64,000 nucleotides of DNA from Desemzia sp. RIT 804 (GTDB lineage: Bacteria > Bacillota > Bacilli > Lactobacillales > Carnobacteriaceae). The DNA is taken from the NCBI RefSeq assembly GCF_016892605.1, contig NZ_JAFEMV010000004.1:1-64000 (forward strand), read 5' to 3'. A program made the translations under genes and the position numbers. Positions 20,107 to 29,265 of this stretch are shown one piece after another. The first letter of the stretch is position 1; every line of letters starts with the position of its first letter. The notes beneath the pieces were generated by a model. The model saw only the letters and a program-made list of their open reading frames with translations. It had not been told where the DNA came from and searched no databases.

Positions 20107-21468
20107 TTAAGCTACTATAAACGCGATGATCAATAGTGCTACAGAAGCAATACTGATCCATTTTACATTGCCCTTTACGATATCTAAGATCGGCAATTGG
20201 AAACCAGAAGATAAAGCTTGCATGGTGATGTTAACAAAACTCATTTGACTTCCCATACCTACTCCCATAGTCACAAGCCCTAAAGCTAATGGTGAGAATC
20301 CTAAGGAGATTCCTACCGGAAGTACTAAAGCTAGAACTGATCCTACATATGCTCCGGCAGGTATACCGATCAAGATGCCTGTTAAAACTGCTACTGGAAC
20401 GACTAGAAAAGTTGGAGCTAAATTGGCAACACCAGCAATCACTCCAAATGTTCCTGTTTCTGCGATAATGTTGATAAACCCTAGAAAAATACCTACTTGG
20501 AATAAGCGAGTTAAAATGTAAGTTGATCCATCGATCATAGCTTCGACTGTTTGATTCAATTTGAATGTCGTACATACGTAAATCAAAGCTAAAGTAACGA
20601 CCATGTAAACAAGTGGTGTAAAGATCGCCATACCTACCAAATCGTTGATCAGCGGTCCAAAGATTACAGCAAATAATAAGAAAATAGCCGGCAATGTATA
20701 TTTAAATAGTTCTCCATTGCTCATGTCTTTATATTCATTAGATGCATCTTCTTTGAATCCAATGTTTCTTCTCTTTGTTCCGAAAAACGCTAATAAAATT
20801 GCCATGGCAACGAATATGATCCAGTATGGTCTCATAGTCGCTACATATTCAGCTACTTCAAATCCACCTAATTCAGAAGCAATACTAGATTCAAGTGAAG
20901 CAGGAGATGTAGTAAAGGAAACAGCAGCAGCTAAAGACATAGCTGCGATCAATTCAGGAACGACACCTACAGCAGCAAATGCTAAAGGAGCGATTACCAT
21001 TGCGCTTCCTCCGCCAATACCAGACATATAAGTAGCGGCTGCTAATAAAATAACGATAAATGCAGAGATATACTCTACTTTTCCTTTAGTTACCCGACTA
21101 GCTAGTGTCAATGCCGCGGTATAACCACCTGATTTAAACACAGCCATAGCAATAGCTGAGTTGATTATCGGTACAGTAATACTCAACATTGTTGGGATAG
21201 CTTCCAAAACTTTCGTGTTGGCATCTGCAAATCCGATTCCTCCAATAATCATAGCAATAACTCCACCAACTAATCCGGCAATGATCATGTCCACTTTCAA
21301 AAATAGTAAAGTTAGTACAATGATTAACGGAACTAACGTCAATATTCCCATCCAACCAGTAGGAACGTTAGCTTCTTCAATACCTGCTGCAAATACAACT
21401 GTCGGGATGGAGAAAACAGCCAGAATTACTGATAAGAGTCCAAGACTCCGTTTCCATTTATTTTTCAT
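20107..21468 (-). CDS. Ion-transporter-superfamily permease (GntP/CitMHS-like)
   Basis: 453-aa protein with a leading hydrophobic segment and about 11-12 membrane helices. The Gly/Ala/Ser-rich segment TYMSGIGGGSAMVIAPLAF, and the later GIPAGAYVGSVLALVLPVG and GVGMGSQMSFVNITMQ, resemble the paired helical-hairpin motifs of organic-anion permeases in the IT superfamily. It lies 18 bp upstream of the amidohydrolase gene on the same strand, so the two probably share a transcript and substrate. GGAGGAG lies 7 nt before the ATG. The substrate is unknown; import of a ureide or export of oxamate are both possible. Confidence 0.7.
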   Translation of the reverse strand: MKNKWKRSLGLLSVILAVFSIPTVVFAAGIEEANVPTGWMGILTLVPLIIVLTLLFLKVDMIIAGLVGGVIAMIIGGIGFADANTKVLEAIPTMLSITVPIINSAIAMAVFKSGGYTAALTLASRVTKGKVEYISAFIVILLAAATYMSGIGGGSAMVIAPLAFAAVGVVPELIAAMSLAAAVSFTTSPASLESSIASELGGFEVAEYVATMRPYWIIFVAMAILLAFFGTKRRNIGFKEDASNEYKDMSNGELFKYTLPAIFLLFAVIFGPLINDLVGMAIFTPLVYMVVTLALIYVCTTFKLNQTVEAMIDGSTYILTRLFQVGIFLGFINIIAETGTFGVIAGVANLAPTFLVVPVAVLTGILIGIPAGAYVGSVLALVLPVGISLGFSPLALGLVTMGVGMGSQMSFVNITMQALSSGFQLPILDIVKGNVKWISIASVALLIIAFIVA

Positions 21469-21566
21469 AATTATTCTCCTCCAAGTTCTTTATAATATCA
21501 ATTGCACTACACACTTTTTACCTTTTGTACCTTATTCCTTTTGAAGTACTTCCTATACTCCTTTCT

Positions 21567-22796
21567 TTAACGGTTGAAGATCGTGTAATCCAATTCATTC
21601 TCACTTTTTGCAACGAGCAATGCAGTAGTGGTATCTGAGTCTACATTTAAAATTGTTCTCAACATTCCGACAAACCAATCTACTCCAGCAAACAGCGCTA
21701 TGCTTTCAATAGGTAGTCCCATATTTGGGATAACAATCGACAAGGATACCAGTCCAGCACCAGGAACCACCGCATTTGCTAAAGACGCCATTGTAGCAAG
21801 GATGACAATATATACATAATCTCCCATACCGTACGTTACTCCATAGATTTGTGCGATCGTAATAATCGTAATCGCCATATGCATAGCCGACCCATTACTA
21901 TTCAGCGACATCCCTAACGGAAGGACCAATTTCGCTATACGATCACTAATTCCCAACTTCTCTTTAGAATCATTCAAGGCTGTTGGCAACGTGATTGCAG
22001 ATGAAGTTGTAGTTAACGCCATTAGAGACATTTGGAACATATTCCTTGTCAGCTTTACGATTGAAACTTTCAGATAAAGAGAGGTGATGATAAACCAAAT
22101 CACTAAATACAGTAGTGTAGCCAATCCATAAACGACCAAGTATTTTCCCATAGGCAAAATAACGCTGAGCCCCATTTGGCTGATTGTAGAAGCAATAATA
22201 GCAAATATACCTATAGGTGCTGTTTTCATAATCAATCCGATCATTTTTAGAATGACCATGTTAAACTGTTTTATCCAACCTAAGATCATATGATCTCTTT
22301 GTTCAGTTCTCACAAAACTTAACGCAAGACCAAATATCAAAGAAAAAACAATTACCTGAACAATAGAATTTTCAGCCATCGAACTAAAAATATTGGCGGG
22401 GAAAAAGTTTAAAATCAATTCTGGTATAGTTCCGGATGAAACCGCTTCAATATTTTCGCTTGAAGATTCCAGCAAACTCGTATCTACTCCTGATCCCGGG
22501 TTAAATATAACTCCTGCAATAAGACCGATCATCGCTGCAATCACAGAAGAAATAATAAATAGACTAAATGTTTTCAAACCAATCTTCCCTAATCCCTTGG
22601 GATTCAGGTTTCCAACAGCTTCAATGATTTGCCCCATAATCAAAACGACTATAGACATCTGGATAAGTCGTAAAAAGATTTGTCCAATCACATCCAAGAA
22701 CCCCAAAGACTGTCCAAACAGAGCTCCAAAGACGATTCCTAAAACGGTCATAATCATAATTTGGAAGGTTAAACTTGATTTCTTTATCTTATCCAT
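21567..22796 (-). CDS. Dicarboxylate/amino acid:cation symporter (DAACS)
   Basis: 409-aa Na+- or H+-coupled carrier of the GltP/DctA family. Conserved elements are the serine-rich loop region TTTSSAITLPTA (about residues 260-271) and the transport-core segment LGMSLNSNGSAMHMA. The ATG at 22796 (MDKIKKSS) is chosen because GAAGGG lies 5 nt upstream; the longer frame to 22835 has no ribosome site. It sits between allD and the second permease, so its substrate may be ureidoglycolate, oxamate or a dicarboxylate co-substrate. Confidence 0.88.
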   Translation of the reverse strand: MDKIKKSSLTFQIMIMTVLGIVFGALFGQSLGFLDVIGQIFLRLIQMSIVVLIMGQIIEAVGNLNPKGLGKIGLKTFSLFIISSVIAAMIGLIAGVIFNPGSGVDTSLLESSSENIEAVSSGTIPELILNFFPANIFSSMAENSIVQVIVFSLIFGLALSFVRTEQRDHMILGWIKQFNMVILKMIGLIMKTAPIGIFAIIASTISQMGLSVILPMGKYLVVYGLATLLYLVIWFIITSLYLKVSIVKLTRNMFQMSLMALTTTSSAITLPTALNDSKEKLGISDRIAKLVLPLGMSLNSNGSAMHMAITIITIAQIYGVTYGMGDYVYIVILATMASLANAVVPGAGLVSLSIVIPNMGLPIESIALFAGVDWFVGMLRTILNVDSDTTTALLVAKSENELDYTIFNR

Positions 22797-22872
22797 TTTT
22801 TCCCTTCTTTCTTTATAAAGTTTTTTTACATCCACTCTCTTTCCAGAAATAAACTATTTGTTTCAAAATTAT

Positions 22873-23922
22873 TTATTCTGCAAATTTATTTTTGTGATCA
22901 TATTGATTGTGGTGCAGTTTATCGCTGATCAAGTAGTCGTAAATGTTATCAACTAATTCAATTCCATTTTCTAAATATTCTTCTCGCTTCAGCTTCATGA
23001 TTTCGCCAGGATAATAGACCTTTTCAAAACTTTCTGCAGGTTTAACGCCCTGCAGTTCTTCCATAGACTGGCTAACTGTTTCAGTAAACCGTTGAATATT
23101 TGTGAAAAACGAAGGATCAATAACGATATGCAATTGTCCTAAATCTCTCCCTTTTGACAAATCTTCATACATTGAACTGACATGTTTTCCAAAAGGCAAT
23201 CCAAGCAATATCCCAGATAAGATATCTACCATCATCATCAAACCATATCCTTTTGGTCCAGCAATGGGGAGTAAAGCGTTGACTTTATAAGGATCTGTAG
23301 TTGGTTTACCCTCTTTATCTACACCCCAATTATCTGGTATAGATTCTGCTCTGGAGCGTTTATCCAATATTTTTCCCCAAGCTTGTACAGAAGTCGCCAT
23401 ATCAAATGTTATTACTTCGCCATTATTGGCCGGAGCTGAAAAAGCTATCGGATTCGTACCATAATATGCTTCTGCCCCACCATAAGGAACCACCATTGGA
23501 TCGGATTGACACATCGAGATGCCAATCATCTGATTTCTAGCTGCTAGTTCAGTAAAATAGCCTAACGCTCCACTATGAGACATATGTCTGATCCCTACTA
23601 CCGAAACCCCAGTTTCCTTCGCCATCTCAACAGCTTTTTCCATAGCTAATGCGGCAGCAGCTTGCCCTGAACCATTATCTGCTTCAAATATCCCTACACT
23701 AGATGAGTTTTTAGTAAATTCGAAATGCGGTTCTCTTGTGATCCCTTTTTTTACGATACGTTCTACATAATATTCTACTCGCACAGCACCATGAGAATGT
23801 ATTCCTCTAGCATCTGCAAAAGTCAATACATCACTCATATAATGGGCATCTCTTTTATTTAAACCTGCTTTTAAAAATTTGGTTTCCATCAATTGAAAGA
23901 GTTCTTCTTCCGTTATTCGCAT
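22873..23922 (-). CDS. allD: Ureidoglycolate dehydrogenase (NAD+)
   Basis: Oxidises (S)-ureidoglycolate to oxalurate. It has 349 aa, the same size as E. coli AllD and close to it throughout from memory: ADARGIHSHGAVRVEYY (about residues 31-47), ISMCQSDPMVVPYGGAE, FDMATSVQAWGKILDKRSR, GPKGYGLMMMVDILSG and a C-terminal YLISD...KN.FA ending. The catalytic His lies in the GIRHMSHSGALGYF region. These stretches separate it from the malate/lactate members of the LDH2 family. It heads a string of same-strand genes (symporter, permease, amidohydrolase) and supplies oxalurate to AllFGH. Confidence 0.93.
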   Translation of the reverse strand: MRITEEELFQLMETKFLKAGLNKRDAHYMSDVLTFADARGIHSHGAVRVEYYVERIVKKGITREPHFEFTKNSSSVGIFEADNGSGQAAAALAMEKAVEMAKETGVSVVGIRHMSHSGALGYFTELAARNQMIGISMCQSDPMVVPYGGAEAYYGTNPIAFSAPANNGEVITFDMATSVQAWGKILDKRSRAESIPDNWGVDKEGKPTTDPYKVNALLPIAGPKGYGLMMMVDILSGILLGLPFGKHVSSMYEDLSKGRDLGQLHIVIDPSFFTNIQRFTETVSQSMEELQGVKPAESFEKVYYPGEIMKLKREEYLENGIELVDNIYDYLISDKLHHNQYDHKNKFAE

Positions 23923-24096
23923 ACAATCACCAACCTATCTGACATTAAACAAAAAATTAATCGTAAATGTCTCTTATTAACTCTATTTGTTTATTTATGT
24001 ATTTTTTGCGATTGTCTATGATATCAATTGAAATTGTTACATTCTTTTTTGTTTTAATATTCTTCTGTTTTACATTGATGTATAGAAGAATAAAAG

Positions 24097-24129
24097 GGCA
24101 ATTACCAAAGCTTTTAAGGAGATTGCCCT
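24097..24129 (-). terminator. Terminator after MFS gene
   Basis: GGGCAAT pairs with ATTGCCC and the minus strand ends in TTTTAT. It lies between the MFS gene and allD, so allD needs its own promoter or read-through. No second copy of the PucR-type box was found in 23923-24096. Confidence 0.75.
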
Positions 24130-24157
24130 TCCATTTCCAATATTTCGGTTTACCTTA

Positions 24158-25438
24158 TTAAGAAAATGCTTTCACTTCATTTTCTTTAGTGAAGCTAAAG
24201 ACGATCATTCCTAACAACAATAAACCTGCTGATAAGTAAAAACCAATTTGCATAGATCCCACAGTATCTGTGATCCATCCTGTTACGTATGGAGCTAAGA
24301 TGGAGCTTGACATACCAATAAAGTTATACGCGCTTAAAGCAGTGGATAAAGATCCTTTTGGTGCATTCTTGGCGACAAAAGCAACTAAGATTGGATCTAG
24401 TGCCAATTTCCCAGTTAATCCATACAGTACCAGAGCAATGATCAATAAAGTACGATCGGTCACAAAAGCAATAGAAAAGATTGACAACATAGCAACCGGA
24501 ACAAGTGTATAGACAAAAATTTTCGTCCGTTTGAAGCGGTCAGATAATCGAGCAAATAAAATTGCTCCCGGGATAGAAGCCCACGGAACTAAGGAAGCAA
24601 TGAATCCAACGCTGGTTCCTTCAAATCCTCGCTCAATTTGCAAGAATTGAGGCAGCCAGGTTACTACTACAAAGAATCCATACAAAGAACAAAAACACAT
24701 GATAAACGTTAACAATAAGTTGCGGTTTTTAAATATTTGAACTAAAGAAACTTTTTTAACTGGTTCCTCGGAATCCATATGTGCTGTTTGTTCAACAGTT
24801 TTTCTGTCTTCAGGACGGACGACCTTTTCTTTCAACATAGTAAAAATTAAAATTCCCAAAATAACCGTTGGAATAGACATGATAAAAAATGGTCGGCTCC
24901 AGTGTTCTCCATTTTCCAATACTAACTTACTAGATAATAAGTACCCGCCTGATGTACCTAAGGCCATACCACTATTGATAATTGCGTTCCCAAAAGTAAG
25001 ATTTTTTGTTGGGATTGATTCTGTGGATAGTGCATATTGGGGCCCATAATAAGCTCCCTCACCTACACCAGTCAATGCTCGATAAATCATAAAAATTCCA
25101 AACCCAGAGGCTACCCCACTTAGAAAAGTCATAACCCCAAATAATATAAATCCGGTAGCAATAACTAATTTTCTTCCATACTTATCGCCAAGTACACCAA
25201 ACGGAATTTGCGTAACAGCATAAGTTAAGAAAAAGACACTGTTTACGAGGCCAAGTTGTGAGTTGCTCAAATTAAATTCTTGAGCCAATTGCGGCATGAT
25301 AGGGTTTAAAATCGTTCTGTCCGCATACATCAAAGCCCATCCAAGTGTAAATAAAATAACCACCTTCCACCAATATTTATCTGAAACTTCAGTCGCAGTA
25401 TGGATGTATTTCACTGCTCCTTTATTTGCATTATCCAT
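24158..25438 (-). CDS. MFS transporter, anion:cation symporter (ACS) type
   Basis: 426-aa 12-helix permease. It has the MFS loop motif GVLGDKYGRKLVI (about residues 80-92) and the ACS-family start region WALMYADRTILNPIMPQLA. ACS members import organic anions such as hexuronates, phthalate or allantoate. It is the first gene divergent from pucR and is driven by a promoter with the conserved box, so it is the best candidate importer of the pathway substrate. It is followed by its own terminator. Confidence 0.88.
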   Translation of the reverse strand: MDNANKGAVKYIHTATEVSDKYWWKVVILFTLGWALMYADRTILNPIMPQLAQEFNLSNSQLGLVNSVFFLTYAVTQIPFGVLGDKYGRKLVIATGFILFGVMTFLSGVASGFGIFMIYRALTGVGEGAYYGPQYALSTESIPTKNLTFGNAIINSGMALGTSGGYLLSSKLVLENGEHWSRPFFIMSIPTVILGILIFTMLKEKVVRPEDRKTVEQTAHMDSEEPVKKVSLVQIFKNRNLLLTFIMCFCSLYGFFVVVTWLPQFLQIERGFEGTSVGFIASLVPWASIPGAILFARLSDRFKRTKIFVYTLVPVAMLSIFSIAFVTDRTLLIIALVLYGLTGKLALDPILVAFVAKNAPKGSLSTALSAYNFIGMSSSILAPYVTGWITDTVGSMQIGFYLSAGLLLLGMIVFSFTKENEVKAFS

Positions 25439-25471
25439 TTTTTTCCTCCTCTATTATTTTTCTACAATTTT

Positions 25472-25504
25472 ATTATACCTACTTATAACAGCGCATACAT
25501 TCGC
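25472..25504 (-). promoter_or_regulatory. MFS gene promoter with putative PucR operator
   Basis: Minus-strand -10 TATAAT at 25472-25477 with ATGTAT (25495-25500) at the -35 distance. The plus-strand motif CAGCGCATACATTCGC (25489-25504) matches the allFG copy at 14 of 16 positions and at identical spacing; both are followed 4 nt later by AAAGAYAAA. The dyad GCGCAT-AC-ATTCGC is nearly perfect here. Confidence 0.72.
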
Positions 25505-25624
25505 TTTTAAAGATAAAATTATTTATTTTTTTATCTTCAATAGATAAACAGCACTTCTTTATTTCTTTCAAATATGCTATGGTAATAAAAAATTAGCAGC
25601 TTATTATTTTAGGAGGATCAACCT

Positions 25625-27271
25625 ATGTCATTTACCGTACGAGAAATGTTAACGATTAATTCTTTGTCCTCCGCTTTATTAATCAGCGGAAAAAATGGAT
25701 TAGACAAAGATATCGCTAATATTATGGTCATGGAAGCCCCGGATGTCGAGAAGTGGCTCACACCTGGTCAAGTGCTCCTTTCCAGTTTTTATAGTCTGCA
25801 GAACGAAACTCCAGAAAACCTAGCAAGCTTTATTGCTAAGTTAGCCGATTATCAAACTAGCGGCTTGATCATCAAAAAAGACCGCTTCATTGAAAAAATT
25901 CCTAGAGGCATCGTTGAAGCTTGTGAACAGTACGATCTTCCACTTATTCAGATATCTGAAAATACGCCATACAGTACGATCATTTTAGAAGTCATGCAAA
26001 TTCTGTTTAACGAAAAAGTTCGGCTGTTGGATTATTACCACGATATCCATCATAAATTTACACGTTTGGCTTTAGAACAACCTTCTTTGTCGGATATCGC
26101 TTATATGTTAGCGGAACTGATTCATTGCCCGATATCCTTATTGGATTACAATAAAAAGTGTCTTCTTACTACAAAAGAACATTGCACCGATTTTACTGTA
26201 CTCAACAGTATCCCTGTCAAAAAGGAATCGTACATGAATTATTCTTACGATCGACAATCCGTGAGATCTAACTCCCATTCTGACCATATTTTTACTCAAT
26301 TAATTGTCAAAATTCCTAATATCGGGAATGATTTTCATTATTTGGTTATCAATGAGCTGGATAAAACTTTAAATGATCTTGATATCATGGCTATCGAGAA
26401 TGCCGTCAGTTTTTTGCAAATGGAGTTGATCAAAAAATTTGCTATCTCCGAAGTACAACAAAATTTTCGAAACGATATCATAGATGATTTGATGACCAAC
26501 AAGTTTTCCTCGAAAGAAAGTATGTACGAAGCAGCCAGTGTGTTGAATCTTCAACCCAACAAAAAATATCGAATTGTTGTTACCCAACTGATCCATTCGA
26601 TAGAAAAACCTACTCTGAATATTGAAGAGACCGCAATAGATAAACAGCAAGACAAGAGGTTTATCAAACTCTGCCAAACTTATTGGCAAGATCTTGTTTA
26701 TCGGATACGTTCCAATCGTATTATTTTTATCATGAGCGCCAACAATCAGACTGACGACGAATTCAAACAAGAATTTGAACAACATTTCTTATCGATTTTA
26801 CAAAAAATGGAGACTAAACTGAATGTTTATAGAGTTGGCATTAGCGATGAAACAACAATTGATGAGTTTCATTTCTACTCGCTGCAAGCTTTGAAAATTA
26901 TACAACAAGTAGGTCGATTCAAAGCAACTTCTTTCATTATGAACTATCAAGATTTAGGGTTTTATCGCTTTCTTTACGAGATCACCGACTCTTCTAAACT
27001 AAAAGAATTGATTCCTTCTAAATTACTGCTGCTCTACCAAAAAGAGCCCGAATTGGTAGAAACCCTGCATGCTTATCTGGATCATAATAAAAATCTGACT
27101 AAAAGCGCAGAGGCTCTGTATGTTCATCCTAAAACCATGCGTTACCGAATCAACAAGATCATGAAGTTCTGTGAATTAGACATGGATAATCCAGAAGACA
27201 TCCTTAGCTACAATATTGGCTTAAGGGTTCTCCCTATATTGATCAGCCAAAAAGAAAGCAGTGTGATCTAA
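25625..27271 (+). CDS. pucR: PucR-family transcriptional regulator
   Basis: 548-aa regulator with the PucR layout: an N-terminal PucR sensor domain (about residues 5-125, VREMLTINSLSSALLISGK), a middle GGDEF-like or CdaR region, and a C-terminal helix-turn-helix (about 478-535, LTKSAEALYVHPKTMRYRINKI). PucR controls purine and allantoin catabolism in Bacillus. It is transcribed away from the MFS gene, and AGGAGG lies 8 nt upstream of the ATG. The conserved boxes at the two target promoters replace the -35 region, which fits an activator. Its inducer is presumably a ureide. Confidence 0.9.
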   Translation: MSFTVREMLTINSLSSALLISGKNGLDKDIANIMVMEAPDVEKWLTPGQVLLSSFYSLQNETPENLASFIAKLADYQTSGLIIKKDRFIEKIPRGIVEACEQYDLPLIQISENTPYSTIILEVMQILFNEKVRLLDYYHDIHHKFTRLALEQPSLSDIAYMLAELIHCPISLLDYNKKCLLTTKEHCTDFTVLNSIPVKKESYMNYSYDRQSVRSNSHSDHIFTQLIVKIPNIGNDFHYLVINELDKTLNDLDIMAIENAVSFLQMELIKKFAISEVQQNFRNDIIDDLMTNKFSSKESMYEAASVLNLQPNKKYRIVVTQLIHSIEKPTLNIEETAIDKQQDKRFIKLCQTYWQDLVYRIRSNRIIFIMSANNQTDDEFKQEFEQHFLSILQKMETKLNVYRVGISDETTIDEFHFYSLQALKIIQQVGRFKATSFIMNYQDLGFYRFLYEITDSSKLKELIPSKLLLLYQKEPELVETLHAYLDHNKNLTKSAEALYVHPKTMRYRINKIMKFCELDMDNPEDILSYNIGLRVLPILISQKESSVI

Positions 27272-27302
27272 CTTCAGTTGAACTAATAACTGAAAATAAC
27301 AC

Positions 27303-27334
27303 AAAAGCACTCCTGTAACTTTAGGAGTGCTTTT
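27303..27334 (+). terminator. Terminator after pucR
   Basis: Perfect stem AAAAGCACTCCT / AGGAGTGCTTTT with an 8-nt loop, 32 bp past the pucR stop. Confidence 0.9.
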
Positions 27335-27543
27335 ACGTATACTTTTTTTGATAAAATCGAACAGTAAACCGATTTATGTAAAAAACAGCGTTTTCATCAT
27401 CTTTCTTCTATATAGATAATCCTGTACAATGGTGAAAGGCAAAAAACGAAAGTCAATCTTAATCGTCAAATTGCCGTCATTAAATGAAACTGCAGCATTT
27501 TATGTGTTTGCTTAATTTTATCATCATGAGAGCAGGAAATTCT

Positions 27544-28866
27544 ATGAAAGAAACAACTAAAGGCTTGAAAAAAGAAATATCCTTTTTTACGGCGCTGACT
27601 ATCGTCATGGGAACAGTCATTGGTTCAGGAGTATTCTTCAAACCGGAAGCCGTTTACTTAGCAACAGGAACAGCTGGGCTAGGTCTAGCAGCTTGGGTTT
27701 TGGGAGGTTTGATCACTATTTGCGGTGGGCTGACAACAGCAGAGTTGTCGGCAGCCATTCCAGAAACAGGTGGGATGGTAGTGTATTTGCGTCGTGCATA
27801 TGGTCCGCTCATCAGCTATCTTTTAGGTTGGGCACAGACTGTTGTGTATTTTCCAGCCAATATCGCTGCGTTGTCGATTATTTTCGCTACACAAGCAGTC
27901 AACTTGCTGGGGCTGACGCAACAATTTGTCATTCCTATTGCAATCGCAGCAGCTTGTGTGATTATCCTTACTAATTTAATGGGGACTCAAAAAGCTGGCC
28001 GCCTTCAATCTGTCGCAACAATTGCTAAAATGGTTCCTCTGTTCTTGATCATTGCATTTGGTTTACTGCATCAAGGGAATGTTGAATTCCAATTATTACC
28101 GGACTTTATGACACCTACTTCGACGATCTCTAGATTAGGAGCCGGACTAGTAGCGACTTTATTTGCTTATGATGGCTGGATCAATGTGGGAACTGTTGCC
28201 GGAGAAATGAAGGATCCGAAACGAGATTTGCCTAAAGCCATCATAGCTGGTCTTTCTGCTGTTATGGGCGTTTATGTGTTGATCAACTTAGCTTATTTGC
28301 AAGTGATGCCAGCAGTTTCATTAGGTGCTACACCTACTCCTGCTGCAGATGTGGCTAATTTGCTATTCGGAAATTCTGGAGGTAAGCTTGTCACTATCGG
28401 GATTTTGATCTCTGTTTTTGGTACGATCAACGGTTATGCAATGACAGGAATTCGCGTGCCCTACGCGATGGCTTTGAACAATGAATTGCCCTTCAGCAAA
28501 TGGTTGAAAAAACTGAATCGCCGCCAAGTACCCATTAACAGCGCTTTGACACTGTTGGTGATCGCCATCGTGATGATCTTCACCGGCCAATACAACCAGT
28601 TGACAGATTTGTTGGTCTTTGTCATTTGGATTTTCTACACTTTAGTCTTTATCGCGGTCTTTATTTTACGTAAAAGGGAACCTGAGCTTTCCCGACCTTA
28701 TAAAGTTCCATGGTATCCAGTGATTCCGCTGATTGCGGTCATTGGTGGGTGCTTTATTGTGATCAATACTTTATTGACTCAGCCTACAAATACGGCTCTG
28801 GGAATTTTCTTGACAGTCCTTGGGCTGCCGATTTATTTTTACAAATGTAAACAAGAAACTAAATAA
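27544..28866 (+). CDS. APC-family amino acid permease (LAT/SteT-like)
   Basis: 440-aa permease with about 12 membrane helices. The first helix carries the APC signature GTVIGSGVFFKPEAVY (about residues 22-37). It resembles SteT-type serine/threonine exchangers of Bacillus, but specificity is not readable. The ATG at 27544 (MKETTKGLKKE) is chosen for its AGGA site 6 nt upstream; the longer frame to 27484 has none. It is monocistronic and ends before a large inverted repeat. A TACAAT -10 lies near 27423. Confidence 0.88.
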   Translation: MKETTKGLKKEISFFTALTIVMGTVIGSGVFFKPEAVYLATGTAGLGLAAWVLGGLITICGGLTTAELSAAIPETGGMVVYLRRAYGPLISYLLGWAQTVVYFPANIAALSIIFATQAVNLLGLTQQFVIPIAIAAACVIILTNLMGTQKAGRLQSVATIAKMVPLFLIIAFGLLHQGNVEFQLLPDFMTPTSTISRLGAGLVATLFAYDGWINVGTVAGEMKDPKRDLPKAIIAGLSAVMGVYVLINLAYLQVMPAVSLGATPTPAADVANLLFGNSGGKLVTIGILISVFGTINGYAMTGIRVPYAMALNNELPFSKWLKKLNRRQVPINSALTLLVIAIVMIFTGQYNQLTDLLVFVIWIFYTLVFIAVFILRKREPELSRPYKVPWYPVIPLIAVIGGCFIVINTLLTQPTNTALGIFLTVLGLPIYFYKCKQETK

Positions 28867-28925
28867 ACAAAAAAACATACTAAGTGGGTTCTTTTAAACG
28901 CGTTCCAAAAGCCTGTCACATGTCT

Positions 28926-28981
28926 ATAAGCCATCCTCCCCTTATGAGAAAAAAACATCTCATAAGGGGAGGATGGCTTAT
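28926..28981. repeat. Perfect 23-bp inverted repeat between convergent genes
   Basis: Arms 28926-28948 and 28959-28981 are perfectly complementary over 23 bp with a 10-nt A-rich loop. Neither strand has a T tract after the stem, which is unusual for an intrinsic terminator. It lies between the permease gene and the tautomerase gene and probably protects or ends both transcripts. Confidence 0.8.
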
Positions 28982-29019
28982 ATTCAATGGTCAAAACGGT
29001 TTTTGTCCCGCTCTTTTGT

Positions 29020-29199
29020 TTATCCTAGTAATTTACCGCCAACAGCGTAATCAGTCTTTTTCATTTCTTCTATAATAACGTGCACGCGGTCCGCTGGCAC
29101 ATCCGCATTTTTCATCACAGCCTCCGTGATATCTTTGACTAGACCAGCTTTTTGTTCAGCAGTCCGTCCCTCCACTAATTCAATATGTACAAATGGCAT
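29020..29199 (-). CDS. 4-oxalocrotonate tautomerase family enzyme
   Basis: 59-aa tautomerase of the 4-OT family, working as an oligomer. The catalytic N-terminal proline requires the start at 29199, where the protein begins [12 protein letters not shown]; the frame opens earlier at a GTG at 29208. AAAGGG lies 8 nt upstream. The conserved Arg of RTAEQK (about residue 12) and the VHVIIEEM strand are present. The physiological substrate is unknown. Confidence 0.88.
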   Translation of the reverse strand: MPFVHIELVEGRTAEQKAGLVKDITEAVMKNADVPADRVHVIIEEMKKTDYAVGGKLLG

Positions 29200-29265
29200 A
29201 ACGATCACCCTTTCTTTTTCTTTTATTTTAACTTTCTACGCTGAATATTCAACTACTTTTTTTAT

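Noticed and set aside
20231-20575. Minus-strand 114-codon ORF within the permease gene
   Set aside because: Out-of-frame shadow of the permease; serine/arginine/tyrosine-rich translation typical of a wrong frame.
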